DNA of 64,000 nt, taken from contig NZ_CP147776.1 in NCBI RefSeq assembly GCF_037300705.1, forward strand, positions 2,542,001 to 2,606,000. Reading direction: 5' to 3'. Origin of the DNA: Massilia sp. W12. Its GTDB lineage: Bacteria > Pseudomonadota > Gammaproteobacteria > Burkholderiales > Burkholderiaceae_D. The notes under the pieces are model-generated. The model saw only the letters and a list, made by a program, of their open reading frames with translations. It had not been told where the DNA came from and did no database searches. Position numbers and translations under genes: made by a program. Position 1 is the first letter of the stretch, and the number at the start of each line of letters is the position of its first letter. Shown one piece after another: positions 10,171 through 19,142 of the stretch.

Positions 10171-11079
10171 TTACTTCTGACTCTTGGCGACTTGCATCGC
10201 GGTGGCGATCACGCTGCTGACATCGGTCAGATTGGCCGGCACAATCATGGTGTTATTGGTTTTGGCCAGATTGGCGAAGGCCGCCACGTATTGCTCGGCC
10301 ACTTTCAAGGCCACGGCCTCGCTGCCGCCTTGCGAACTGATGGCGCGCGCCACCAGATTCAAGGCTTCGGCATTCGCTTGCGCAATCGCGATAATCGCTG
10401 CGGCCTGGCCTTGCGCATGATTAATTGCAGCCTGCTTTTCACCTTCTGAGCGGGCAATCGCGGATTCGCGCTCACCGGTTGCGATATTGATTTGCTCTTG
10501 CTTGCGGCCTTCAGAGGCGGCGATTAAGGCGCGCTTTTCACGCTCTGCGGTGATTTGCTGCTGCATCGAGTGCAAAATTTCTGCCGGCGGGGTCAGGTCT
10601 TTGATTTCATAGCGCAACACCTTGACGCCCCAATTCACCGCCGACTCATCCACCGCCGCCACGACAGCGGAATTGATGTGTTCACGCTCTTCAAAGGTTT
10701 TATCCAACTCCATGCGGCCAATCACGGAACGCAAGGTGGTTTGCGCTAATTGCGTAATCGCCAGAATATAATTTGAGGAGCCGTATGAGGCGCGCATCGC
10801 GTCTGTCACCTGGAAGTAGAGAATGCCATCCACTTGCAGCTGTGTATTGTCGCGTGTGATACAGACTTGCGGTGGCACATCGAGTGGAATTTCTTTGAGT
10901 GAATGCTTGTAGGCGATGCGATCAATGAATGGAATCACAATGTTCAAGCCTGGCCCCAGCGTGCCGTGATAGCGCCCGAGCCGCTCCAGCACCCAGGCAT
11001 GCTGCTGCGGCACGACCTTGATGGTTTGAATCACAAACACGATTGCGCCCAGCAAAATAACCAAGGCCACGATTTCCAT
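10171..11079 (-). CDS. SPFH/stomatin-like membrane protein (QmcA/paraslipin type)
   Basis: This 302-residue protein is anchored by one N-terminal membrane segment (about 2-20). The SPFH band-7 domain follows (VVPQQHAWVLERLGRYH through LDKTFEEREHIN). A long Ala/Glu-rich coiled coil (about 180-240) drives oligomer formation. Such proteins form membrane scaffolds that assist protein quality control or organise lipids. The partner NfeD-like gene lies immediately upstream (46 nt), the usual two-gene arrangement. Confidence 0.9.
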   Translation of the reverse strand: MEIVALVILLGAIVFVIQTIKVVPQQHAWVLERLGRYHGTLGPGLNIVIPFIDRIAYKHSLKEIPLDVPPQVCITRDNTQLQVDGILYFQVTDAMRASYGSSNYILAITQLAQTTLRSVIGRMELDKTFEEREHINSAVVAAVDESAVNWGVKVLRYEIKDLTPPAEILHSMQQQITAEREKRALIAASEGRKQEQINIATGERESAIARSEGEKQAAINHAQGQAAAIIAIAQANAEALNLVARAISSQGGSEAVALKVAEQYVAAFANLAKTNNTMIVPANLTDVSSVIATAMQVAKSQK

Positions 11080-11125
11080 ATTTATCCTCCAATGAATTCA
11101 GCCCGGCGCAGGCCGGGCCAAAGCG

Positions 11126-11575
11126 TTATTCCGGAATCACAATCAAACAATTGCCGCGCATTTGCTGAATACGGTAGCGCGCGCCCTCCACCGGCTTGCC
11201 TTGCTGCAGCTCGCAATCCCATTCCGCGCCCCGGTAACTGATGCGCGTCACAAAGCGCCCGCCTTCGCAGCGCCAATTCTGCACATGCACGCTTTGCCCC
11301 AAATCAAGCGACCAGCTTTCATCCGCATCGTTGCCGCGCCGCGCATGCCAGCCTAAATGGCTGTTATGCAACCAGGCCACGCCGATCACCGCCACCAGCG
11401 CCGCCCCCAGCATTTGCACGCTGGGAGGAAAATTGAATGCCGCCAGCACTGCGCCGGCCACCATGCCAAGGGCCAACATCAACAGATAAAAAGTGCCGCT
11501 TAATAATTCACAAATCACCAGGAATCCAGCCAGTGCAGCCCAATTGATCCAAGCGCCAACTGCAATACTTTCCAT
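11126..11575 (-). CDS. NfeD-like membrane protein
   Basis: This 149-residue protein has two or three membrane segments (about 13-30, 34-50, 53-70) followed by a small soluble OB-fold domain ending in QQMRGNCLIVIPE. Short NfeD proteins of this type interact with stomatin/SPFH partners, and one is encoded just downstream. The start at 11575 has AAGGAGA about 8 nt upstream; a longer in-frame extension does not. Confidence 0.88.
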   Translation of the reverse strand: MESIAVGAWINWAALAGFLVICELLSGTFYLLMLALGMVAGAVLAAFNFPPSVQMLGAALVAVIGVAWLHNSHLGWHARRGNDADESWSLDLGQSVHVQNWRCEGGRFVTRISYRGAEWDCELQQGKPVEGARYRIQQMRGNCLIVIPE

Positions 11576-11647
11576 TTCGCCGTCTCCTTCAATTCTCGGC
11601 CTCCACAGAGCCAAACTTATACTAGCAGCAAAGGTATAAAACCCGCG

Positions 11648-11677
11648 TAAAAAAAGCCCCATGCGAACATGGGGCTT
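11648..11677 (-). terminator. Rho-independent terminator of ppsA
   Basis: On the minus strand, a perfect 10-bp stem (AAGCCCCATG/CATGGGGCTT) with a stable TTCG tetraloop runs into seven T residues. It lies about 20 nt after the ppsA stop. Confidence 0.95.
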
Positions 11678-11697
11678 GCTGCGTTGTTGCCGTTTTA

Positions 11698-14106
11698 TCA
11701 GCGGGCTTTGCCTAATTGCTGCCAGGTTTCCACTACCGTGTCCGGATTAAGCGAAATGGAAGCAATCCCTTCTTCCATCAGCCAGCGTGCGAAATCCGGG
11801 TGATCAGACGGGCCTTGACCGCAAATGCCGATGTATTTGCCCTGTGTGCGGCAAGCGGCAATCGCGCGCGACAGCAGTGCGCGCACCGCCGGATCGCGTT
11901 CATCAAAATCGGCCGCCAGCAATTCCATGCCGGAGTCACGATCCAGGCCCAAGGTCAGCTGGGTCAGATCATTCGAGCCGATCGAGAAACCGTCAAAGTA
12001 TTCCAGGAATTGCTCGGCCAGAATGGCGTTGGACGGAATTTCACACATCATGATCAGGCGCAGGCCATTTTCACCACGCACCAAACCATTTTGCGCCAGC
12101 AAGTTGACCACTTTTTCAGCCTGTCCCAAGGTCCGGACGAAGGGCACCATGATTTCCACATTGGTCAAGCCCATATCATTGCGCACCCGTTTCATGGCGG
12201 CGCATTCCATGGCGAAAGATTCGGCGAAATCCTGCGCCAGATAGCGCGCTGCGCCACGGAAGCCCAGCATTGGATTTTCTTCATCCGGCTCATAGCGCGA
12301 GCCGCCGATCAGTTTTTTATATTCATTCGACTTGAAGTCAGACAGGCGCACAATCACCGGCTTGGGCCAGAAAGCGGCGGCGATGGTGGCCACGCCTTCG
12401 GTCAGCTTATCGACGTAGAATGCGCGCGGGGAAGCGTGGCCGCGCGCCACCGATTCGACCGCTTTCTTCAGATCAGCATCCACGTTCGGATATTCCAGAA
12501 TCGCTTTCGGATGCACGCCAATATTGTTGTTGATGATGAATTCCAGACGCGCCAAGCCCACCCCGCCATTCGGGATATTCTGGAAATCAAAGGCCAATTG
12601 CGGATTGCCCACATTCATCATGATCTTGACCGGCAATTCCGGCAGCACGCCGCGTTCGACTTCGCTGACTTCGGTTTCCAGCAAGCCGTCGTAAATCCGG
12701 CCCTCATCGCCTTCCGCGCAGGACACCGTGACCAGTGCGCCATCGCTTAAGACTTCAGTGGCGTCGCCACATCCCACCACAGCCGGCACACCCAATTCAC
12801 GCGCAATAATCGCCGCATGGCAAGTGCGACCGCCACGGTTGGTGACAATCGCCGCCGCCCGCTTCATCACCGGCTCCCAGTTCGGGTCGGTCATATCCGC
12901 CACCAGCACATCGCCCGGCTGCACGCGCTCCATTTCAGAGGGGTCGTGAATCACACGCACGGGGCCGGCGCCGATTTTCTGGCCGATGGCGCGGCCCGAG
13001 ACCAGCACTGTGCCGCTACCCTTGAGCTTAAAGCGTTGTTGTGCGTCGCCTTTTTGCTGCGACTTCACCGTTTCCGGGCGCGCCTGCAGAATATAGAGCT
13101 TGCCATCGCGGCCATCCTTACCCCATTCGATATCCATCGGGCGGGCGTAATGCTTTTCAATGATCATGGCGTACTTGGCCAGTTCCACCACTTCATCATC
13201 ATTGAGCGAATAGCGGTTGCGCAACTCCAGCGGCACGTCCACCGTCTTGACGCTGCGACCGGCCTTGGCTTCCTGCGTGAATTCCATCTTGATCAGCTTG
13301 GAACCGATATTGCGCCGGATCACCGACGCCTTGCCGGCGGCCAGCATCGGCTTGTGCACATAAAATTCATCCGGATTCACTGCGCCCTGCACCACCGTTT
13401 CGCCCAGGCCATAGCTGGACGTGATGAACACCACATCGTTAAAGCCGGATTCCGTATCCAGTGTGAACATCACGCCGGCGGCGCCCAAATCGGAACGCAC
13501 CATGCGCTGTACGCCGGCGGAAAGCGCGACATCGGCGTGCTTGAAGCCCTTGTGCACACGATAAGAAATGGCGCGGTCGTTGTAGAGAGAGGCGAAGACA
13601 TGTTTGATGGCTTCGAGGATATGCTCAATGCCAACCACGTTCAGGAATGTTTCCTGCTGGCCGGCGAAGGAGGCGTCTGGCAAATCTTCCGCCGTGGCCG
13701 AGGAGCGCACTGCAAAGCTCATTTCTGCGCTGGAGTCAGCCACCAGGGCTTGATAAAACTGGCGGATTTCCTCTTCCAGGCGCGGCTGGAAAGGCGTGTC
13801 GATAATCCATTGGCGGATCTCAGCGCCGGCTTGCGCCAGTGCGCGCACATCGTCCACATTCAAATCAGCCAGGCGCTGATCAATCTTTTCGGCGATGCTG
13901 GGGCCATCACTGCGATAGGCCAGGAAATCGCGGAAGGCGGCCGCCGTGGTGGCGAAACCGCCCGGCACCCGCACGCCGCTGGCTGCAAGTTGACTGATCA
14001 TTTCGCCCAAAGAGGCGTTTTTTCCGCCTACGCGCTCGACATCCGTCATTCTGAGCGCATCAAAGGAAGCCACATACGTGCCATCCGTCAGTGCTGCGTT
14101 TGTCAT
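11698..14106 (-). CDS. ppsA: Phosphoenolpyruvate synthase
   Basis: Makes PEP from pyruvate and ATP (releasing AMP and phosphate) for gluconeogenesis. The 802-residue protein has the N-terminal ATP-grasp nucleotide-binding domain ([32 protein letters not shown]). The central swivelling domain carries the phosphorylated His in [16 protein letters not shown]. The C-terminal PEP/pyruvate barrel has [15 protein letters not shown] and the Cys-containing GICGQGPSD. The regulatory Thr targeted by PpsR lies in the TCH motif. It is divergent from ppsR, and the pair shares an intergenic region of about 170 nt. Confidence 0.98.
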   Translation of the reverse strand: MTNAALTDGTYVASFDALRMTDVERVGGKNASLGEMISQLAASGVRVPGGFATTAAAFRDFLAYRSDGPSIAEKIDQRLADLNVDDVRALAQAGAEIRQWIIDTPFQPRLEEEIRQFYQALVADSSAEMSFAVRSSATAEDLPDASFAGQQETFLNVVGIEHILEAIKHVFASLYNDRAISYRVHKGFKHADVALSAGVQRMVRSDLGAAGVMFTLDTESGFNDVVFITSSYGLGETVVQGAVNPDEFYVHKPMLAAGKASVIRRNIGSKLIKMEFTQEAKAGRSVKTVDVPLELRNRYSLNDDEVVELAKYAMIIEKHYARPMDIEWGKDGRDGKLYILQARPETVKSQQKGDAQQRFKLKGSGTVLVSGRAIGQKIGAGPVRVIHDPSEMERVQPGDVLVADMTDPNWEPVMKRAAAIVTNRGGRTCHAAIIARELGVPAVVGCGDATEVLSDGALVTVSCAEGDEGRIYDGLLETEVSEVERGVLPELPVKIMMNVGNPQLAFDFQNIPNGGVGLARLEFIINNNIGVHPKAILEYPNVDADLKKAVESVARGHASPRAFYVDKLTEGVATIAAAFWPKPVIVRLSDFKSNEYKKLIGGSRYEPDEENPMLGFRGAARYLAQDFAESFAMECAAMKRVRNDMGLTNVEIMVPFVRTLGQAEKVVNLLAQNGLVRGENGLRLIMMCEIPSNAILAEQFLEYFDGFSIGSNDLTQLTLGLDRDSGMELLAADFDERDPAVRALLSRAIAACRTQGKYIGICGQGPSDHPDFARWLMEEGIASISLNPDTVVETWQQLGKAR

Positions 14107-14279
14107 GATTACCCTTAGAGTGTGAAAAGAAATCTGTACGCGCAGCGCAGCCCGTGCTTTTTTTCTGGTTTTTATGACAACAGCGGGCTAAATTGCTTCA
14201 ATGAGCGCCATTTTACAACCTGCAGCGCGGAATTACAGTGCACAATGCAGACTTTGCAAGGCTTCAAGCGGAATTGATC

Positions 14280-15119
14280 ATGAGCACCCCACACCAGACA
14301 GGCGCCACGCGCACGGTTTTTTTTGTCTCAGACGGCACCGGGATCACGGCAGAAACCTTTGGTCATGCTGTACTTACCCAGTTTGAGTTACGTTTTCGCG
14401 AAATCCGCCTCCCCTTCATCGACAGCATAGACAAAGCGCATGAAGCGGTGCGGCGCATCAATGAGGCGCAGCAGCGTGATGGTTTGCCGCCGCTGTGTTT
14501 TTCCACCCTGGTCAAAGCAGAACTGTCGGAAGTGGTGCGCAAATCCAACAGCGTCTATATGGATTTGATCCAGACCTTTGTCGGCCCGCTGGAACAGGAA
14601 TTGGGCGTCAAGTCCACCCACACGATAGGCCGCTCACACAATATTTCTGACAGCGACGCGTATAAAAACCGCATTGAGGCGATCAATTTTTCGCTGGCGC
14701 ACGATGATGGCCAGTCGAATAAGAATTTGCAGGAGGCGGATGTGATTCTGGTGGGCGTTTCGCGTTGCGGCAAAACCCCGACCAGCTTGTATCTGGCGAT
14801 GCAATATGGCATCAAGGCGGCCAATTATCCTTTGGTGCCGGACGACTTTGAGCGCGGCCGCCTGCCATCTGTGCTGCCGCAGTTCAAACACAAGATTTTC
14901 GGTTTGTCGATCACGCCCTCGCGACTGTCTGAAATCCGCAATGAGCGCCTGCCCGGCAGCAAATATGCGACCCTGGAAAATTGCCGCTACGAAGTGAATG
15001 AGGCGGAAGCCTTGATGAAGCGCGAAGGGATACGCTGGCTTTCCAGCACAGCTAAGTCGATTGAAGAGATTTCCACCACCATCTTGCAAGAAATCAGGAT
15101 GGATAAGCACCAGTATTGA
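14280..15119 (+). CDS. ppsR: PEP synthase regulatory kinase/pyrophosphorylase
   Basis: This 279-residue DUF299-family bifunctional enzyme inactivates PEP synthase by ADP-dependent Thr phosphorylation and reactivates it by Pi-dependent removal. It begins with the family strand TVFFVSDGTGITAETFG and has the P-loop GVSRCGKTPTSLYLA. The start at 14280 gives the normal family length; a GTG 42 nt earlier would add an unconserved tail. The target ppsA is the divergent neighbour, which supports the assignment. Confidence 0.97.
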   Translation: MSTPHQTGATRTVFFVSDGTGITAETFGHAVLTQFELRFREIRLPFIDSIDKAHEAVRRINEAQQRDGLPPLCFSTLVKAELSEVVRKSNSVYMDLIQTFVGPLEQELGVKSTHTIGRSHNISDSDAYKNRIEAINFSLAHDDGQSNKNLQEADVILVGVSRCGKTPTSLYLAMQYGIKAANYPLVPDDFERGRLPSVLPQFKHKIFGLSITPSRLSEIRNERLPGSKYATLENCRYEVNEAEALMKREGIRWLSSTAKSIEEISTTILQEIRMDKHQY

Positions 15120-15127
15120 GCGGAATC

Positions 15128-15156
15128 AAGCTGACTGCAGCATCTGCAGTCAGCTT
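15128..15156. terminator. Hairpin between ppsR and a cysteine-rich microprotein gene
   Basis: A perfect 12-bp stem (AAGCTGACTGCA with its complement) and a 5-nt loop lie between two convergent genes. Neither side has a strong T-run, so termination strength is uncertain, but the position fits a shared transcript end. Confidence 0.6.
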
Positions 15157-15164
15157 GTAAAGCC

Positions 15165-15353
15165 TTAGGTCTGGCAAAGCGGCAGACTTGGGCAAGTCTG
15201 CATGCAGTGATCAAACCACGGGCCTGGCGCCACAATGCTGCAATAGTCGATACAACAGCCGGCATTGTCTTCGGCATGCGCCAGGCTGGCGCCGCTGCCA
15301 AAGCCCACTGCGGCCAAGAGCAGACAGGCGGCTAATTTTTTGTGCAAACGCAT
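15165..15353 (-). CDS. Small cysteine-rich secreted protein A
   Basis: This 62-residue protein has a clear signal peptide (MRLHKKLAACLLLAAVGFG, cut after AHA near residue 27). The mature peptide of about 35 residues has six Cys spaced CC-x3-C-x11-C-x3-C-x5-C. GGAGA lies just upstream of the ATG. The C-x3-C...C-x3-C core suggests a helical hairpin held by disulfides. The neighbouring gene at 15449 encodes a protein with the same spacing. I recognise no named family; toxin, metal-binding peptide or structural envelope peptide are all possible. Confidence 0.7.
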   Translation of the reverse strand: MRLHKKLAACLLLAAVGFGSGASLAHAEDNAGCCIDYCSIVAPGPWFDHCMQTCPSLPLCQT

Positions 15354-15391
15354 ATTCTCTCCCTCACTTGGATTTTATTGCCAAAATGAAA

Positions 15392-15425
15392 ATCAGCTGG
15401 ATAAACTGCGCCATATCCAGCTGAT
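15392..15425 (-). terminator. Terminator between the two cysteine-rich genes
   Basis: A perfect 12-bp stem (15392-15403 with 15414-15425) with a 10-nt loop is followed on the minus strand by a T-rich tract (TTTTCATTTT). It lies just after the stop of protein B, so each microprotein gene is probably its own transcript. Confidence 0.8.
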
Positions 15426-15448
15426 AGCGTATCAGTGCCGCCCCAAGA

Positions 15449-15643
15449 TCACTGCAGGCAGCCGCCGCGTTGCAGGCAGTCGCTCATGCAGGCGTTGTAA
15501 GCGCTGCCGCCGTTCGGATATGCGTCACGGCAATCCGCTTTGCAGCAATAATATTGTCCCGGCGGATAAGCCCAGGCCAGACTGGCGGAAGCACCCAATG
15601 CCAACAGAAACACTGCAACTTTTTTATTCAATTTCACAAACAT
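15449..15643 (-). CDS. Small cysteine-rich secreted protein B
   Basis: This 64-residue protein has a signal peptide of about 24 residues ending ASLAWA. The mature peptide of about 40 residues has six Cys spaced CC-x3-C-x13-C-x3-C-x5-C, the same architecture as protein A next door, including a Cys two residues from the end. Start choice: AAGGAG is 6 nt from the ATG at 15643 but directly abuts an ATG at 15649, so I use 15643. Proteins A and B share little sequence outside the Cys frame and probably arose by an old duplication. Function unknown. Confidence 0.72.
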   Translation of the reverse strand: MFVKLNKKVAVFLLALGASASLAWAYPPGQYYCCKADCRDAYPNGGSAYNACMSDCLQRGGCLQ

Positions 15644-15880
15644 TTTCATCTCCTTATAAGCGGCTTTGATAGATAAATGGCGCAGCCGCCTTACGCGCCA
15701 TGTTTCCGAATAAATGCATTCCCGGTTTATTCACTGCACATAATCACCATTCATAGGCGATGGCATTTCCCCTCAAATGAGATCCGGTGACTGATAAAAT
15801 ATCTTGGCGCCACAATAATCTTTCGATGCATCATCAGCATGGCTGCTGGTGGAAGCCTCGCATGCGTTCTTGGCTGTTTA

Positions 15881-16017
15881 CGGGATGACGATGTCAAGAC
15901 GCAAAAAACGCGAGCGGATACCCCTCATAACAGGCTGTGACGAGGTGAATTAACTATATTCAATCGCTGATCCTCACGCCGTCATTTCCACATGTCTTGA
16001 GCGGGAATCCAGCCTTG
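15881..16017. repeat. Degenerate interspersed palindromic repeat, copy 1
   Basis: GGGATGACGATG near 15881 and CGCCGTCATTTCC...GCGGGAATCCAG near 15977-16015 resemble the two ends of the common proteobacterial intergenic unit built from GGAATGACG and its complement with GCGGGAATCC. The match is imperfect, and the boundaries are approximate. Confidence 0.4.
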
Positions 16018-16539
16018 TGCAATCAGCTTGCTTGACTGTTGATCGATCAAGGCCGTTCAGCTCTTTGACGACAGCTTCTTTCGTGGAAATGGCGATGCAG
16101 GGGCTGAATAGTCACCTGCGGCTTAACTCACCTTCAGTATCGATGTCTATTTCAAAGCATGCACAAATAAAGTCAGCATTTGCATTTAGTTCTGCATATT
16201 AGCATGCAAAAAAACCTGCAACAGCGTTTTATTCAGGAAAAAGGCGCAAAAAAAACTGCGGTTATTATTTTGATCAAAAAAAGGGAAAGATTATTTCACC
16301 CCGAAATGGCGCTAATTCAAGTTCATGAAATGTACACATTCGCAGTTCATAAATGCACTACTTACAAAATAAAAGAAATGCATAACAACAACACTACTGC
16401 AAGAAATAATCTTCAATGACATTCTTTTGTATTTTTTCAAACACCTTCCAATCCCAATTTTTATCTACTGCAAAATAAACAGGCGGCGCCACATTGCATC
16501 ACGCCAGACAATACGTATTTATTCAGCCGCGCAACCTTA

Positions 16540-16665
16540 CATCGTCATTCTTTTGGCGGGAATCCGGTTCTGCGCAAATAAGCGCCGTTTGAACTCCGCA
16601 CAGCCGATAGATTTCCGCCCTCGGCTAATGGATGTATGAACGGACTCTATGCTGGAATGACGATG
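16540..16665. repeat. Degenerate interspersed palindromic repeat, copy 2
   Basis: CATCGTCATTC (16540-16550) is the exact inverse of GAATGACGATG (16655-16665). Just inside the left arm is GGCGGGAATCCGG, the usual companion motif of such repeats. The unit is 126 bp with no coding potential. It looks like a non-autonomous interspersed repeat similar to copy 1. Confidence 0.55.
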
Positions 16666-16747
16666 CCGCGGCTGCACAGTCACGACAAAAAAGAGAAACC
16701 CACATCCTGCACTGACATAAAATACAGATTTGCAATCAAATTACCAA

Positions 16748-17476
16748 CTACCGGTACTTCTTCTCAATCGCCTCCACTGTGCCATCTCTTTCCATTTCCC
16801 GCAAAATCGCATTCCATTGCGTGATCTTGTCCTGCGGCATCTTGATATTGCAAGCCAGGTACATGCTGGTGTGCCGGAAATTAAATAAAGGCACAATTTT
16901 GCCTTGCAATTGATGACTTTTAATCAGCCAATGACCGGCCAATTCGCCGGTAGCCCAATAATCGAAGCGTTTTGACAACAATTTGCGCAGATTGTCGCTG
17001 TCGCTGGCAGCCAGATCGACCTGCAAGCCCTGCAATTTCAAGTATTCGCCAACCGCATCGGTTTGATAACCGCCCATCACATAAGGTTTTAAGTCTTCAA
17101 ACTTGTGTGGCCGCCGCTTGTCATCGGCGCGCGCAAACACCGTCCAATTGTTTTGCACCAGGGGGCCGACCCATTTGAACAGGGCTTCACGTTCCGGCGT
17201 GCGGGTGGTGGAGAACACGCAGCTGTCATCATGCACCAGGGCCAGCTGGTAGGCGCGGGTCCAGGGATACAGATTGATCTGATAACTTTGTTGCGCACGG
17301 CGCATCAGTTCGCGCACTTTGTCCACCGACACCCCGCTCAAGACTTCAGCGCCGCTTTTGAGTTCGCGCATATTGAAGGGAGGATATTCTTCTGTGGTCA
17401 GCTGCAGCCCGGCTGCGGACTGCGCCCAGAATGCCAAGCCGCCACAGGCGATCAAAAGCCGCCATTGCACTTGCAT
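16748..17476 (-). CDS. Family-3 periplasmic solute-binding protein
   Basis: This 242-residue protein has a signal peptide (about 1-23) and the bacterial extracellular solute-binding protein family 3 fold. LTTEEYPPFNM is the ligand-pocket strand, then VDKVRELMRRAQQSYQINLYPWTRAYQLA, and a late segment KITQWNAILREMERDGTVEAIEKKY that is typical of the C-terminus. These proteins bind amino acids or related small molecules. No permease gene is adjacent. Solitary members of this type in betaproteobacteria often have unknown roles, so the ligand is unassigned. Confidence 0.85.
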   Translation of the reverse strand: MQVQWRLLIACGGLAFWAQSAAGLQLTTEEYPPFNMRELKSGAEVLSGVSVDKVRELMRRAQQSYQINLYPWTRAYQLALVHDDSCVFSTTRTPEREALFKWVGPLVQNNWTVFARADDKRRPHKFEDLKPYVMGGYQTDAVGEYLKLQGLQVDLAASDSDNLRKLLSKRFDYWATGELAGHWLIKSHQLQGKIVPLFNFRHTSMYLACNIKMPQDKITQWNAILREMERDGTVEAIEKKYR

Positions 17477-17535
17477 GCCAGTCTCCGGTTGTCGAAGATA
17501 ATTTGATTGTAGAAGTCTGTTGCCGCCGCCTCAAG

Positions 17536-17565
17536 CAAAAACGGCGGCCATCTGGCCGCCGTTTT
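17536..17565 (-). terminator. Rho-independent terminator of ilvC
   Basis: A 10-bp GC-rich stem (ACGGCGGCCA with its complement, 2-nt spacer) runs into TTTTTGCTT on the minus strand. It lies about 20 nt after the ilvC stop. The plus-strand side also has TTTT, so it may work both ways. Confidence 0.85.
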
Positions 17566-17582
17566 GATCTCACGCAAAAATA

Positions 17583-18650
<1,068 letters not shown>

Positions 18651-19142
18651 TCACACTTTCAATATGCGTTCGCCGCGTCCGATGCCGGAGCCGCCGGTGC
18701 GCACCGTTTCCAAAATCGCGGCGCGGTCGATGGCGTCGATAAAGGCATCCAATTTGCCCTTATTGCCGGTCAGTTCGATGGTGTAGGTTTTTTCGGTGAC
18801 ATCGATGATGCGGCCACGGAAAATGTCGGCGGTGCGCTTCATTTCTTCCCGCTCTTTGCCCACGGCGCGTACTTTGATGAGCATCAGTTCACGTTCAATA
18901 TGCGCGCCCTCGGTCAAATCCACCACTTTCACCACTTCAATTAAGCGGTTCAAGTGCTTGGTGATTTGCTCGATGATGTCATCTGAGCCGACGGTGACAA
19001 TCGTCATACGCGACAGGGTGTCGTCCTCAGTCGGGGCCACAGTCAGGGTTTCGATGTTGTAGCCGCGCGCTGAGAACAGCCCCACCACACGCGAGAGCGC
19101 GCCGGCTTCGTTTTCCACCAGAATAGAGATGATGTGTCGCAT
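18651..19142 (-). CDS. ilvH: Acetolactate synthase small (regulatory) subunit
   Basis: This 163-residue regulatory subunit has an N-terminal ACT domain (RHIISILVENEAGALSRVVGLFSARGYNIE). Here valine binds and inhibits the enzyme. A C-terminal ALS_ss domain (LMLIKVRAVGKEREEMKRTADIF) follows. The start codon overlaps the ilvB stop (TAATG), so the two subunits are translationally coupled. Confidence 0.97.
   Translation of the reverse strand: MRHIISILVENEAGALSRVVGLFSARGYNIETLTVAPTEDDTLSRMTIVTVGSDDIIEQITKHLNRLIEVVKVVDLTEGAHIERELMLIKVRAVGKEREEMKRTADIFRGRIIDVTEKTYTIELTGNKGKLDAFIDAIDRAAILETVRTGGSGIGRGERILKV

Larger units (their letters stand above)
15644..16747. other. AT-rich 1.1-kb spacer without a convincing gene
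   Basis: Short open frames exist (for example 16180-16419 and 16427-16639). They lack ribosome sites, have unusual composition and show no recognisable domain. Near the right edge of protein B's leader is a small hairpin (GAATAAA at 15708 with TTTATTC at 15726). Further on are degenerate palindromic repeat units (listed separately). The AT content is well above that of neighbours, with A-runs at 16204-16275. An unannotated RNA or a decayed insertion is possible. Confidence 0.5.

Noticed and set aside
12817-14118. 433-codon frame antisense to ppsA
   Set aside because: It is a mirror of ppsA codon bias, with no family pattern and no ribosome site.
16180-16639. Two short plus-strand frames in the AT-rich spacer as genes
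   Set aside because: No ribosome sites, no signal or domain, and composition follows the AT-rich DNA.
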